This document shows positions 24,656-33,897 of a stretch of DNA of 47,663 bases, in pieces. The first letter of the stretch is position 1. Every line of letters begins with the position of its first letter. Below the pieces are notes generated by a model. The model made no database searches, was not told the origin of the DNA, and saw nothing but the letters and a program-made list of their open reading frames with translations. The position numbers and the translations under genes were made by a program. Origin of the DNA: JAUUSJ01 sp051880475 (GTDB lineage Bacteria > Bacillota > Clostridia > Lachnospirales > Lachnospiraceae); assembly GCA_051880475.1 (NCBI GenBank), contig JBJEOA010000036.1, positions 1 to 47,663 on the forward strand, read 5' to 3'.

Positions 24656-24999
24656 ATCCCTTCATATAAAAACTTCATTATTTAAAACGCTTTCATTACA
24701 TCTATAAATTACCAAATTTAGCCTCTATTATATATGAATGATTTCTATTTTACAAGACAGTCTCCTTATTTTCTTACATTTTTCTTATAATGTCCAAAGA
24801 ATTTTTCTATATAATTTACGATGTTTTATAGTCAATATCTTTTTATCTTAGTCGATAAAAAACTATTTTAATCTCCAAAAAAAGTATAAAAATTAAATTG
24901 ATTTTTATACTATTATTTTTTATACTTATTATATTCTCAACCATAACCAACTAATTCGCCTGCGAGAACAGGCAACCGTAAATGAAAGTGAGGACATTT
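24656..24999. promoter_or_regulatory. Divergent intergenic region with an 11-bp perfect dyad
   Basis: Contains a perfect inverted repeat AGTATAAAAAT (24883-24893) / ATTTTTATACT (24901-24911) with a 7-nt centre, about 90 nt upstream of yesL. It could be an operator or an AT-rich hairpin. A small GCCTG-N6-CAGGC hairpin at 24958-24973 lies just before the yesL ribosome site. No gene was recognised. Confidence 0.4.
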
Positions 25000-25647
25000 A
25001 TGAAAAATTTATTTGACCCAGATAATATGCTTTTTCAGACTCTATCGCGTTTAGCAGACCTAGTAATGCTTAATATTATTTTTTTAATTTGTTGTATTCC
25101 AGTGATTACAATTGGGGCATCTATCACTGCTATGTATAAGGTCACTCTCCAAATGGCCTATAAAGAAGATGGCTATATTATTCGTGATTTTCTTAAATCA
25201 TTTAAGAAAAATTTTATACAGGCAACCATTATATGGATGATTGTCCTCTTCTTTGGAGTGCTTCTTTTCTTTAATTTTAAAATAATTTTACAAGTGAAAA
25301 CTGCCATATTTACAGTTATTTTAGTGCTTACTGGAACAATCACTTTCCTCTATGCCATAACTGTCATTTATGTTTTTCCACTTTTAGCTAGATTTAATAA
25401 TACGATTTTTAAGACAATACGTAATGCCTTTTTTATGTCTATCGCAAACTTCTTGCCTTATTCTCTTCTTATGTTGGCATTTCCAATTGTTTTATTTTCG
25501 TTGAGCTGTATAAACGCAGATATATTTTGGTGGGCTATTTTTGTTTGTATCTTATTTGGCTTTTCTGGAATTGCATTAATTAATTCCTACTTATTTAAAA
25601 GAATTTTTAAGAAATATCATTTATCTCCAAATACAGAAACAATATAA
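25000..25647 (+). CDS. yesL: YesL-family (DUF624) membrane protein
   Basis: 215 residues from the ATG at 25000 (GAGGA upstream); an in-frame ATG at 24982 has no ribosome site. About five TM helices. The family block LADLVMLNIIFLICCIPVIT with TIGASITAMYKVTLQMAYKEDGY (shown in two pieces) is characteristic. YesL proteins sit beside carbohydrate ABC transporter and YesMN genes in Firmicutes; their exact role is unknown. It forms a pair with the AraC gene 11 nt downstream. Confidence 0.85.
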   Translation: MKNLFDPDNMLFQTLSRLADLVMLNIIFLICCIPVITIGASITAMYKVTLQMAYKEDGYIIRDFLKSFKKNFIQATIIWMIVLFFGVLLFFNFKIILQVKTAIFTVILVLTGTITFLYAITVIYVFPLLARFNNTIFKTIRNAFFMSIANFLPYSLLMLAFPIVLFSLSCINADIFWWAIFVCILFGFSGIALINSYLFKRIFKKYHLSPNTETI

Positions 25648-25658
25648 GGGGGAATTTT

Positions 25659-26591
25659 ATGAAACAGGAACCTTCTTTTCAACTAAAAGAAATCCGCCCT
25701 CACGGCACAAAGGCATTTCCCTGTGCCATTTATCAAACCCGTGCGCTAGAAAAAGGAACTTTAGTGAAGCATCACTGGCATGATGAAGTTGAAATTCTAT
25801 ATTTTGCCGATGGGGATTTTCGCTTAGATATTAATATGGAATCTTTTTTTATCCATTCACAATGTCTCTATTTTATTAATCCTGGAGAAATCCATAGCAT
25901 TATAACAGAAAAAGACGGAAGCTTTGGAGAAGATGCCGTTGTTTTTCATCCAAATATTTTAAGCTTTGAATCTTATGACGCAACGCAGACTGAGCTTCTT
26001 CAGCCACTTCAAAACGGGAATCTTCTTTTTCCTCGCTGTATTTTTCCAGAACATCCTGCTTTTGGGCCAATTTTGGAGACTTTTGCCGATATTATTCACG
26101 CCTTTGGACATCATCTTCTTGGAAATAATCCTCCTAAGGATGGGGCTATTACAAATGACTTAATTACTCAGCTTTATACAAAATCATCTCTGCTTCGTAT
26201 TTTAGCCATTTTATCATCCTATCATCTTTTTACATCTACAAAAAAACATCCCGACAAAAAAGTAGAAGATGTAAAAACTGTAGTCGCCTACATAAAAGAA
26301 AATTTTAATGAAAAAATTTATGTAAAAGATTTAGCCAATATTATTAATGTAAACGAGCAATATTTTTGTCGTTTCTTTAAAAAAGTAATCGGACGCTCCC
26401 CGATGGAGTACGTAAATGAATACCGAATCAAACAGGCGATTTATTTTTTAGAAAACTCAGATTTACCTATTATGGATATTTGTCTGGAATGTGGCTATAA
26501 TAATACAGGAAACTTCCTTCGGGAATTTAAAAAATATACTAATACAACTCCCCTTCAATATCGAAAACTTTTTTTATCAAAGCTTAACTAA
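25659..26591 (+). CDS. AraC-family transcriptional regulator with cupin sensor domain
   Basis: 310 residues. The N-terminal cupin (about 30-115) has KHHWHDEVEILYFADGDFRL and FINPGEIHSI, the ligand-pocket pattern of sugar-sensing AraC proteins. The C-terminal double HTH (about 205-305) includes VNEQYFCRFFKKVIGRSPMEY and ECGYNNTGNFLREFKKYTN. A GGGGG ribosome site lies upstream. It ends facing the alpha-glucosidase operon across a terminator, so it may control that operon, but no binding site is identified. Confidence 0.88.
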   Translation: MKQEPSFQLKEIRPHGTKAFPCAIYQTRALEKGTLVKHHWHDEVEILYFADGDFRLDINMESFFIHSQCLYFINPGEIHSIITEKDGSFGEDAVVFHPNILSFESYDATQTELLQPLQNGNLLFPRCIFPEHPAFGPILETFADIIHAFGHHLLGNNPPKDGAITNDLITQLYTKSSLLRILAILSSYHLFTSTKKHPDKKVEDVKTVVAYIKENFNEKIYVKDLANIINVNEQYFCRFFKKVIGRSPMEYVNEYRIKQAIYFLENSDLPIMDICLECGYNNTGNFLREFKKYTNTTPLQYRKLFLSKLN

Positions 26592-26607
26592 TTATTAACT
26601 TCCCCAT

Positions 26608-26660
26608 AAAAAAAGAGAGAAATCCCCTCAAAATATGAAGTAAGATTTCTCTCTTTTTTT
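26608..26660. terminator. Bidirectional Rho-independent terminator
   Basis: AAAAAGAGAGAAATC pairs with GATTTCTCTCTTTTT around a 19-nt loop, with T-tracts on both outgoing strands. It separates the AraC gene from the convergent glucosidase operon. Confidence 0.9.
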
Positions 26661-26686
26661 CATTGAAACAATTTTAAAATATATCT

Positions 26687-28351
26687 TTATTTTTTATAAA
26701 GTACGAAGGCCTCATAAGGTTTTAATGTTATTGTTCCTTTATAAGTATTCTCTAAGTTAGAAATGAGAAAGTCTGCATTTTCAAATTCCTCTGGAATATT
26801 GAACTCTACTTCTTTCTCTGTGAAGCTACATACAACAAGCAATTTCTCATTTTCAAGGCTTCTTGTATATACATATAATTCTTCGCTATCTTCCATTAAT
26901 AAGTCATATTTTCCATATACAATAATAGGATTTTCTTTTCTGAGTGAGATAAGTTTCTGATAATAATGGAATACAGAATTTGGATCTTCAAGCTCTGCCT
27001 TCGCATTAATTTCTTTATAATTAGGATTTACTTTAATCCAAGGAGTACCTGTTGTAAATCCAGCGTTCTCACTGTCATCCCACTGCACAGGAGTTCTCGC
27101 ATTATCACGGCTCTTATTGATAATACATGGCCAAAATAGTTCATGGGAAACTGTACCGCTCTCGCACCATTCTTCATAAGCATGGATACTCTCGATATCT
27201 CTAAAATCAGCTGGGCTCTCAAATGGATAGTTTGTCATACCAAGCTCCTCGCCCTGATAAATATAAGGAGTTCCCTGCATCATATGAAGGCAAGTTGCAA
27301 GCATTTTAGCGGAAACTTCACGATACTCTGGTCTATCATCTCCAAATCTAGATACTGCTCTTGGCTGGTCATGATTATCCCAGAAAAGACTATTCCAAGC
27401 TTTTCCATATAATTCTGTCTGCCAACGGCTCATAATTTTTTTGAGTGTTGTAAGAGGAACTTTCTCATCTGTCCATTTTGCGTATTTTCCATCACATTCT
27501 ACATGCTCAAATTGGAATACCATATTTAATTCGCCACTATCTTCACCGGCATATAATTTTGCCTGCTCTGTTGTAACACCAGCAGTCTCGCCGACTGTCA
27601 TAATATCGTATTTAGAGAGAACCTTCTCATTCATTTCTTTTAAATAATCATGAACATGTGGTCCGTGGATACAGTAAGGAGCGAAATCTCCATAAAAATC
27701 TGTCACTACACCGTCAGGCATCTCTTCTGTCTTAGAAATCATACTGATAACATCCATACGGAATCCATCAATTCCCTTTTCACACCACCAAGTCATCATA
27801 TCAAATACTTCTTTTCTGACAACTGGATTATCCCAGTTTAAGTCTGGCTGTTTTTTGGAGAATAAATGTAAGTAGTACATTTTTGTCTCTTCATCGTACT
27901 GCCATGCGGAGCCTCCAAAACAAGCTCCCCAGTTATTTGGAGCACTTCCGTCTTCTTTTGGCTCTCTCCAAATATAATAATCTCTATATGGATTATCTGT
28001 TGACTTTCTACTTTCCATAAACCATCTATGCTCGTCAGATGTATGATTTACTACTAAGTCCATAACGATGCGAATTCCTCTTTTATGAGCTTGTGAAAGC
28101 ATCTCATCAAAATCTTCCATTGTTCCAAACTCATCCATAATATCTTGATAATCGCTAATATCATAACCATTATCATCGTTAGGGGATTTATAAACTGGAG
28201 AAAGCCAAATAACGTCGATACCTAACTCTTTTAGATAATCTAATTTACTTGTAATACCTCTTAAATCTCCAACTCCATTTCCTGTGCTATCCTTAAAACT
28301 TCTAGGATAAATCTGATATACAACCGCTTCTTTCCACCATGTTTTCTTCAT
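26687..28351 (-). CDS. malL: GH13 oligo-1,6-glucosidase-like alpha-glucosidase
   Basis: 554 residues, the normal length for GH13 subfamily 31 enzymes. WWKEAVVYQIYPRSF, DLVVNHTSDEH, GFRMDV (nucleophile D200), VGET (acid/base E255) and DNHDQPR (D328) are all intact. The residue after the nucleophile is Val (V201), which in this family is associated with alpha-1,6 (isomaltase) preference. It is cytoplasmic (no signal peptide), so it acts on imported short oligosaccharides. It lies 52 bp downstream of a second GH13 gene. Specificity is an inference; the fold and activity class are secure. Confidence 0.85.
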   Translation of the reverse strand: MKKTWWKEAVVYQIYPRSFKDSTGNGVGDLRGITSKLDYLKELGIDVIWLSPVYKSPNDDNGYDISDYQDIMDEFGTMEDFDEMLSQAHKRGIRIVMDLVVNHTSDEHRWFMESRKSTDNPYRDYYIWREPKEDGSAPNNWGACFGGSAWQYDEETKMYYLHLFSKKQPDLNWDNPVVRKEVFDMMTWWCEKGIDGFRMDVISMISKTEEMPDGVVTDFYGDFAPYCIHGPHVHDYLKEMNEKVLSKYDIMTVGETAGVTTEQAKLYAGEDSGELNMVFQFEHVECDGKYAKWTDEKVPLTTLKKIMSRWQTELYGKAWNSLFWDNHDQPRAVSRFGDDRPEYREVSAKMLATCLHMMQGTPYIYQGEELGMTNYPFESPADFRDIESIHAYEEWCESGTVSHELFWPCIINKSRDNARTPVQWDDSENAGFTTGTPWIKVNPNYKEINAKAELEDPNSVFHYYQKLISLRKENPIIVYGKYDLLMEDSEELYVYTRSLENEKLLVVCSFTEKEVEFNIPEEFENADFLISNLENTYKGTITLKPYEAFVLYKK

Positions 28352-28403
28352 AAAATACTACCTTCCCTTCTAAAATTTTTATATAGTTTTATAAAGAGTA
28401 AAT

Positions 28404-30068
28404 TTACATCTCTAAAATTAATACTTGATATCCATGCATCATAATTGTATTATCTTTTTCATTTATATCTTTATAATTATTGATTAAAACGTTTTTATAA
28501 GCATGAGGTAGAACAACTTCTTGCTCTTCTCTCTGATAGTTACCAATAACAAGCAACGTCTTATCTGCTTTTCTATAATAAGCCATTAAATTATGCTGTT
28601 CCTCAAAAACTGGCTCTAATTTTCCGTATACAACTGTCTCTTTGTATTCTTCATTTTTTCTAAGAGCAATCAATTCTTTGTAAAAACTTCTTACTGAATC
28701 AGGGTCATCCATCTGAGATGCTACGTTAATCTCAGTATAATTTGAATTAACCGCAAGCCATGGAGTTCCTTGTGTAAATCCAGCGTTCTCGCTGTCGTTC
28801 CACTGCATTGGAGTTCTCGCATTATCACGGCTAAACTTTCCTATAACTTTTAGGGCTTCCTGCTCGGATAAACCTGCGTCAAGACAAACTTGATATTGGT
28901 CAATAGTAGAAATATCATCTACCTCGTCAATAGAAGTAAATTTAACATTTTCCATTCCTAATTCCTGTCCCTGATAAATGAAAGGAATACCGCGAAGCAT
29001 CATATTTAATGCTGCAAGCATTTTTTTACTTGTTGGGCAGCAGTCATTTTCTGGAATATAGTGACTAACTCCTCTAGGCTCATCGTGATTTTCGATAATA
29101 TTAGATAACATACCGATATCGCCAACTTTTCTTTGTGCCTCAAAGCAACATCTCTTATAATCATCTGGTGTGATTTGCTTTGCATCATACCATCCCTTAT
29201 CACTTGAACCAAAGATAGTCTCATTAAAATCGAACATACTAGAGAAATATCCATTGTCACCGATGAAATCTGGCACTTCCTCTGGCTTTTCATTAAATAC
29301 CTCTCCGACAGAAAATGCATCATATTTCTTGAACGTGCGGTCTCTCATCTCGCCTAAAAATTCTCCGATTCCCTCCGCCTCTTTTAACATTTGGTCAATA
29401 CTTGCAAGTCCGTCTGCTCTGTCAACTTCATAATCTTTAAATGGAAGTTTCTTCTTGATATTGATAATTGCATCAATACGGAATCCTCCAAGTCCTTTAT
29501 CCAACCACCAGTTAATATTTTTATAAACTTCTTCACGTACTTCTGGATTCTCCCAGTTTAAGTCAGGCTGTTTTTTGTGGAAAACATGCAAATACTGTTT
29601 ATCTGTTCCAGGTAAGTCCTCCCAGACAGGTCCTCCAAAATAAGAGCGCCAGTTGCAAGCAGGCTCTTCTGAGTTTTTATCTCTTAGATAGAAAAATTTT
29701 CCGTATTTTCCATCTGGGTCTTCACATGCTTTTTTAAACCATTCATGCTCGTCAGAACAGTGATTGACAACTAAGTCCATCAAAATATACATATCTCTTT
29801 TTTTCGCCTCTGCGATTAAGTTATCCATATCTTCCATCGTTCCAAAACGAGGGTCGATATCATAATAATCTGAGATATCGTATCCCTGGTCTGCCAAAGG
29901 AGAGCGATAACATGGAGAAAGCCATATAATATCAACTCCTAAATCCTTTAAGTAATCTAATTTACTAATAATTCCTGGAATATCACCGATTCCATCTCCG
30001 TTCGAATCATAAAAACTTTTTGGATAAATTTGATACGCTACCTTATCATGCCACCATTTTCTCTGCAT
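28404..30068 (-). CDS. GH13 alpha-glucosidase (second paralog)
   Basis: 554 residues from the ATG at 30068 with GGAGG 7 nt upstream; an upstream start at 30128 has no site. KWWHDKVAYQIYPKSFYD, DLVVNHCSDEH, GFRIDA (nucleophile D199), VGEVF and ENHDEPRG match GH13_31. The residue after the nucleophile is Ala (A200) rather than Val, a position linked to alpha-1,4 preference. Paired with the downstream paralog it could cover both linkages of starch-derived oligosaccharides. No signal peptide. It is expressed from its own promoter at 30146-30174, separate from the ABC transporter operon upstream. Confidence 0.85.
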   Translation of the reverse strand: MQRKWWHDKVAYQIYPKSFYDSNGDGIGDIPGIISKLDYLKDLGVDIIWLSPCYRSPLADQGYDISDYYDIDPRFGTMEDMDNLIAEAKKRDMYILMDLVVNHCSDEHEWFKKACEDPDGKYGKFFYLRDKNSEEPACNWRSYFGGPVWEDLPGTDKQYLHVFHKKQPDLNWENPEVREEVYKNINWWLDKGLGGFRIDAIINIKKKLPFKDYEVDRADGLASIDQMLKEAEGIGEFLGEMRDRTFKKYDAFSVGEVFNEKPEEVPDFIGDNGYFSSMFDFNETIFGSSDKGWYDAKQITPDDYKRCCFEAQRKVGDIGMLSNIIENHDEPRGVSHYIPENDCCPTSKKMLAALNMMLRGIPFIYQGQELGMENVKFTSIDEVDDISTIDQYQVCLDAGLSEQEALKVIGKFSRDNARTPMQWNDSENAGFTQGTPWLAVNSNYTEINVASQMDDPDSVRSFYKELIALRKNEEYKETVVYGKLEPVFEEQHNLMAYYRKADKTLLVIGNYQREEQEVVLPHAYKNVLINNYKDINEKDNTIMMHGYQVLILEM

Positions 30069-30145
30069 TATTTTACCTCCTATCATACTTTCGTTTATAA
30101 TCGCTCGCTGTATAAGCGTATTATTCATTTCTAAGTTATGAGTTT

Positions 30146-30174
30146 ATTATAGAAAAAAAATTGGAGACTGTCTT
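30146..30174 (-). promoter_or_regulatory. Promoter of the glucosidase operon
   Basis: Minus-strand AAGACA (plus 30169-30174), a 17-bp spacer and TATAAT (plus 30146-30151). It lies about 80 nt upstream of the second GH13 gene. Confidence 0.55.
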
Positions 30175-30247
30175 ACACTTCTATGATTAAAAACTACGAT
30201 ATTTTGACTTTTTTTTGAAATTTTTATAAAAAAACCCGTTTAAAAAA

Positions 30248-30286
30248 AACAAAAATGGGATACCAGCAAAATCCGGCATCCCATTA
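30248..30286 (-). terminator. Rho-independent terminator of the ABC transporter operon
   Basis: On the minus strand ATGGGAT-CC pairs with GG-ATCCCAT around an AT-rich loop, followed by TTTTTGTTTTTTTT. It ends the permease transcript before the glucosidase promoter. Confidence 0.85.
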
Positions 30287-30362
30287 AAAGTAAGGATTAC
30301 TTAATGAAAACTGAATCAATTATTATGTACAGTAAAACCTGCAAAATAGGGATATCCATTTA

Positions 30363-31220
30363 TTATTTAATTGCACCGTCAACCATACCTTGAATAATCT
30401 GTTTCTGTGCAAAGATGAATAGGATAATAATTGGAATCATTGCCAAAAATGCTGCTGACAAAATTAAATCCCACTGTTTTACGAAGGAACCTACGAAACT
30501 ACTTACCGCAACTGGCAATGTCTTAATATTACCATTTAAACCTAACATCAAGGATGGAAGTAGGTAGTCATTCCAAATCCAAATACCATTTAAAATTAAT
30601 ACTGTAACCTGTACTGGTCTTAGAAGAGGGAAAATAATTCTAAAGAAAGTTCCCTCTGGAGAACAACCATCAATCCAAGCTGCCTCCTCAAGCTCATAAG
30701 GAACACCTTTTACAAATCCATGTAAGATGAATACGGACATGGAACCACCAAATCCTAAGTATGCAAAAATGATTCCCTTATAACTTTGTAACATATTAAT
30801 TCCAAGGAATCCTGATAACTCTCTAAATGTTGAAAGCAAAGGAAGCATAACTACCTGGAAAGGAATAACCATGGCAGATACGAATAACATAAAAATGAAA
30901 TTAGACCATTTTGTCTTGTTACGAACTAAAACCCATGCCGCCATACTAGAGCATACGGTCAATAAAATCAAAGAAACTGCTGTAATAAATAAGGAGCTAA
31001 AGAAAGAATTCCAATAATTAAAGCTCTGGTTATTAATTACGTTTGTCATATTTGTAAAGAACTGTCCCCAATTCTTTGGCAAGGAAATAGGACTGATAAC
31101 GATATCTGCACTTGTCTTTGCTGAGTTAAGTACTACTAATAAGAAAGGAGCCAACATAACGATTGTAATAATAATTGCCACAATCTCTGCTATTAATGTT
31201 CTTGTTTTTTCCGCTTTCAT
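30363..31220 (-). CDS. Carbohydrate ABC transporter permease (MalG-type)
   Basis: 285 residues and six TM helices. The EAA loop EEAAWIDGCSPEGTFFRIIFP is the docking site for the ATPase. It belongs to the MalG/UgpE-type inner-membrane permeases for di- and oligosaccharides (family 1 binding proteins). Its ATG overlaps the upstream permease stop by one base (TAATG), with GGAGG inside the upstream gene. No ATPase gene lies in the locus, so an MsmK-type shared ATPase elsewhere is expected. Confidence 0.9.
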   Translation of the reverse strand: MKAEKTRTLIAEIVAIIITIVMLAPFLLVVLNSAKTSADIVISPISLPKNWGQFFTNMTNVINNQSFNYWNSFFSSLFITAVSLILLTVCSSMAAWVLVRNKTKWSNFIFMLFVSAMVIPFQVVMLPLLSTFRELSGFLGINMLQSYKGIIFAYLGFGGSMSVFILHGFVKGVPYELEEAAWIDGCSPEGTFFRIIFPLLRPVQVTVLILNGIWIWNDYLLPSLMLGLNGNIKTLPVAVSSFVGSFVKQWDLILSAAFLAMIPIIILFIFAQKQIIQGMVDGAIK

Positions 31221-32257
31221 TACATCTCAACCTCCTTCTTCTTACTGATAGATACTTGTGTTAAAGAAACAATTGCTAAAATGATAAAGAATACAACCGC
31301 CTTTGTCTGACCAAGTGCATACTGGTTTTTACCAATCGCTGTATTATAGATATTCAATGCTAAAAACTCTGTAGACTGTACAATCTTTCCGCCTAACTGT
31401 CTACTAGGAGCACCATTTGTAATTGCTAAGTTCAAGTCGAACTGTTTAAATGAGTTAACTAATGTCAAGAAAATACATACTGTAAATGTATTTGCAATCA
31501 TAGGCATCTTAATCTTAAATAATGTTGTTAAATTATCTGCACCGTCAACACTTGACGCCTCTAATACATCTTTTGGAACACTCTGTAGACCAGTTACATA
31601 AATCATCATAATATAACCAGCGTACTGCCATGTACTTACAATCAAGATAGCCATTAAAGCTAAATTAGGGTTTGATAACATGGAGCTTCCTCCGAGTATA
31701 CTAACCATTACCTTATTAAAGATGAACTGCCATACATAACCTAATACGATACCACCAATCAAGTTTGGTACGAAGAACGCTGCTCTATAGAAATTCTTTC
31801 CCTTTACTTTTGATGTACATAAAAGTGCAAGACAAAATGCTACAAAATTTACAAGAATCATATTAATAACAGTAAAGATAAATGTTACAACAAAAGAATA
31901 TACATAATCTTGTGTTTTGAACATTTTAATATAGTTTCCAAGACCTACAAAATGCTCAAATTTTACACCATTCCAGTCTGTCATGGAATAGAAAATACCA
32001 CATGCAAATGGAATTAAAACTGTCACGGCAAACGTAAATACCAATGGAAGTAAAAATAATATATTGATAATCATTCTGTGATTTTTAGTTGGCAAAAAAT
32101 AGATGCCCACAATCAATACGATAACACCAATAATTAAAATACTACCTCTCATTGGATTACCGCTTCTTGTAAAATCTAAGAATAATGCAAAACATACTGC
32201 TGCAAGTCCAGCGACAATGCCAATAAGAGATATTGTCTTTTTACCAGCTCCATCCAT
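31220..32257 (-). CDS. Carbohydrate ABC transporter permease (MalF-type)
   Basis: 345 residues with two extra N-terminal TM helices before the six-helix core, as in MalF-like proteins. The EAA loop is LEASSVDGADNLTTLFKIKMP (starting at about residue 234). It forms a heterodimer with the overlapping downstream permease. GGAGG lies 9 nt before the ATG at 32257. It is separated from the binding-protein gene by 113 bp holding a hairpin that may reduce permease expression. Confidence 0.9.
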   Translation of the reverse strand: MDGAGKKTISLIGIVAGLAAVCFALFLDFTRSGNPMRGSILIIGVIVLIVGIYFLPTKNHRMIINILFLLPLVFTFAVTVLIPFACGIFYSMTDWNGVKFEHFVGLGNYIKMFKTQDYVYSFVVTFIFTVINMILVNFVAFCLALLCTSKVKGKNFYRAAFFVPNLIGGIVLGYVWQFIFNKVMVSILGGSSMLSNPNLALMAILIVSTWQYAGYIMMIYVTGLQSVPKDVLEASSVDGADNLTTLFKIKMPMIANTFTVCIFLTLVNSFKQFDLNLAITNGAPSRQLGGKIVQSTEFLALNIYNTAIGKNQYALGQTKAVVFFIILAIVSLTQVSISKKKEVEM

Positions 32258-32299
32258 GATTTTATTCCTCCTTTTTCTCTTCTTTCATCTGTCTTTTCA

Positions 32300-32337
32300 G
32301 AAAAGATGAGCGGTTTTTGTAAGCCGCTCATCTTTTT
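32300..32337 (-). terminator. Intercistronic hairpin / partial terminator
   Basis: AAAAGATGAGCGG pairs with CCGCTCATCTTTT around an 11-nt centre. On the minus strand it lies between the binding-protein gene and the permeases and is followed by a short T-run. Such hairpins commonly stabilise the binding-protein mRNA and lower permease expression. Confidence 0.75.
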
Positions 32338-32370
32338 ATTAGTCTTAGTCTAGTCTCTAATTAGTCTTAA

Positions 32371-33678
32371 TTAATTAGAAGCGATATAATCTGCAACTGC
32401 TGTCTTCATGCTATTAACGAAAGCAGCTTTGTCTAAATCACCTTTTGCGTATAACTCAAATACAGCACCTGTTGCGTTCTGAGCAATACCTTCTTTTTGA
32501 TATAACCAATCCCAAGCATATGTATCGCCAGACTGGATATATGGAAGCATACTAGCTGCTAAAGGAGTAGATGGTTTAAGCTCACAAGATTTATAAGGAG
32601 ATACCATACCACACTGATTTACGACACAATCTTTACCTTCATCTGTCATAGCAAAATCTTTGAAGAATGCTTTACAAGCATCAATCTTATCACTATCTTT
32701 ATAAATTCCCCAGTAAGAAGGAGCATCAACAAGGATACCAGGAGTATCTGTTGTTGACATAGCGTTTGGAGCTAAGCCACATGCGAATGTTGCATTATAA
32801 TCTGGAAGAGAAGGATCAATCCAGTTACCCTGTGTAATAAATGCAGCTTTTCCCTGTGCCCATAATGCTAACTGGTCATCATATGTACCGGAAATTAAGA
32901 TATTAGGATCTGCATATTTAAATAATAAACCAATCCAATCAGCAAACTCACTCATACGAGCCTCATCGATTTCACCAGAATTTACCTGATCAATATATTT
33001 TGTGTCTCCACGTTTTACGCCCTGTGCGTAATAAGTAGCCATCATATGATTACCTGTAGACCAGTACATCTGTCCAGACTCTGCTGCTACAGAACAAACA
33101 GCCTGAATTCCTAACTCATCTTTCATGCTGTCAATTTTTGCGAAAGCTTCTTCATAAGCCTTAATATTTGTCAACTTAGCAGGATCAACTCCAGCTTTGT
33201 CTAAGACATCTTTATTATAAGCTAAACCAATTCCTTCTACTGCAAATGGGAATCCGTAAACTTTTCCGTCCTCTCCCTTAAATGCGTAATCTGTGTCAGA
33301 AATCCACTCTTCTCCGTCCAATGGCTCTAACCAGTCTTTAAAAGATTGATAAGAATCTGGTGCAAATACAAAAATATCTGGCATATTTCCTGCTGCATAG
33401 TAGTTCTTTAACTGACCATTGATATCTACTCCTCCGCCGAGAGACTCAATGATAACTTCTTGTCCGGTCTTTTCTTTGTACTTCTCAGCATACGCCTTTA
33501 ACTGGGAATCAATCTCGATTTTTCCATTTACGAGACGAATTGCACCTTTTCCTCCTTTTGCGTCTCCAGAATTTCCAGCATCACTGCTGCCAGAATTTGT
33601 GCCTTGGCCACCGCATCCCATCAAAGATGTTGCGATTAAGGAGCCTGCTAATAATGTTGCTAATACTTTCTTTTTCAA
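32371..33678 (-). CDS. Sugar ABC transporter substrate-binding lipoprotein
   Basis: 435 residues from the TTG at 33678, which has AAGAGG 8 nt upstream; an in-frame GTG at 33687 lies too close to the same site. The lipoprotein signal ends at LMGC (lipid-modified C22), then a Gly/Ser-rich linker. The body is a family 1 (MalE/UgpB-like) binding protein: MPDIFVFAPDSYQSF, YGFPFAVEGIGLAYNKDVL, WAQGKAAFITQGNW. It should deliver an oligosaccharide, probably a maltodextrin or isomalto-oligosaccharide judging from the glucosidases, to the two downstream permeases. Confidence 0.9.
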   Translation of the reverse strand: MKKKVLATLLAGSLIATSLMGCGGQGTNSGSSDAGNSGDAKGGKGAIRLVNGKIEIDSQLKAYAEKYKEKTGQEVIIESLGGGVDINGQLKNYYAAGNMPDIFVFAPDSYQSFKDWLEPLDGEEWISDTDYAFKGEDGKVYGFPFAVEGIGLAYNKDVLDKAGVDPAKLTNIKAYEEAFAKIDSMKDELGIQAVCSVAAESGQMYWSTGNHMMATYYAQGVKRGDTKYIDQVNSGEIDEARMSEFADWIGLLFKYADPNILISGTYDDQLALWAQGKAAFITQGNWIDPSLPDYNATFACGLAPNAMSTTDTPGILVDAPSYWGIYKDSDKIDACKAFFKDFAMTDEGKDCVVNQCGMVSPYKSCELKPSTPLAASMLPYIQSGDTYAWDWLYQKEGIAQNATGAVFELYAKGDLDKAAFVNSMKTAVADYIASN

Positions 33679-33729
33679 AATGCTCACCTCTTAAAAAATT
33701 TGTTTGTTAATAGTTACTTTGTACCTGTG

Positions 33730-33745
33730 ACATTAATTTTAACAG
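33730..33745 (-). promoter_or_regulatory. Possible extended -10 promoter of the binding-protein operon
   Basis: Minus-strand TGTTAAAAT (the TAAAAT at plus 33736-33741) is an extended -10 with no good -35. An activator-dependent promoter would fit control by the adjacent YesN-type regulator; this is an inference. Confidence 0.35.
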
Positions 33746-33847
33746 AAAAAACACATTTTATATAACAATTTAACAACTTTTGTTTATAAAAAATAAACTT
33801 ATTGGGCAATATATATTATTTTTTATAGAGAGCTATAAAAATCGAAA

Positions 33848-33885
33848 AAAAATATGTACCAATTTCACATATATTGATACATATT
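33848..33885 (-). terminator. AT-rich terminator after the second binding-protein gene
   Basis: Thirteen-nt arms (33851-33863 and 33873-33885, one mismatch) form a hairpin just past the stop at 33898, followed on the minus strand by TTTTTTT. Confidence 0.7.
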
Positions 33886-33897
33886 TTTATAAAAATC

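Noticed and set aside
28352..28403. Separate promoter between the two glucosidases
   Set aside because: The 52-bp gap has no convincing -35/-10 pair or terminator, so the genes are treated as one operon.
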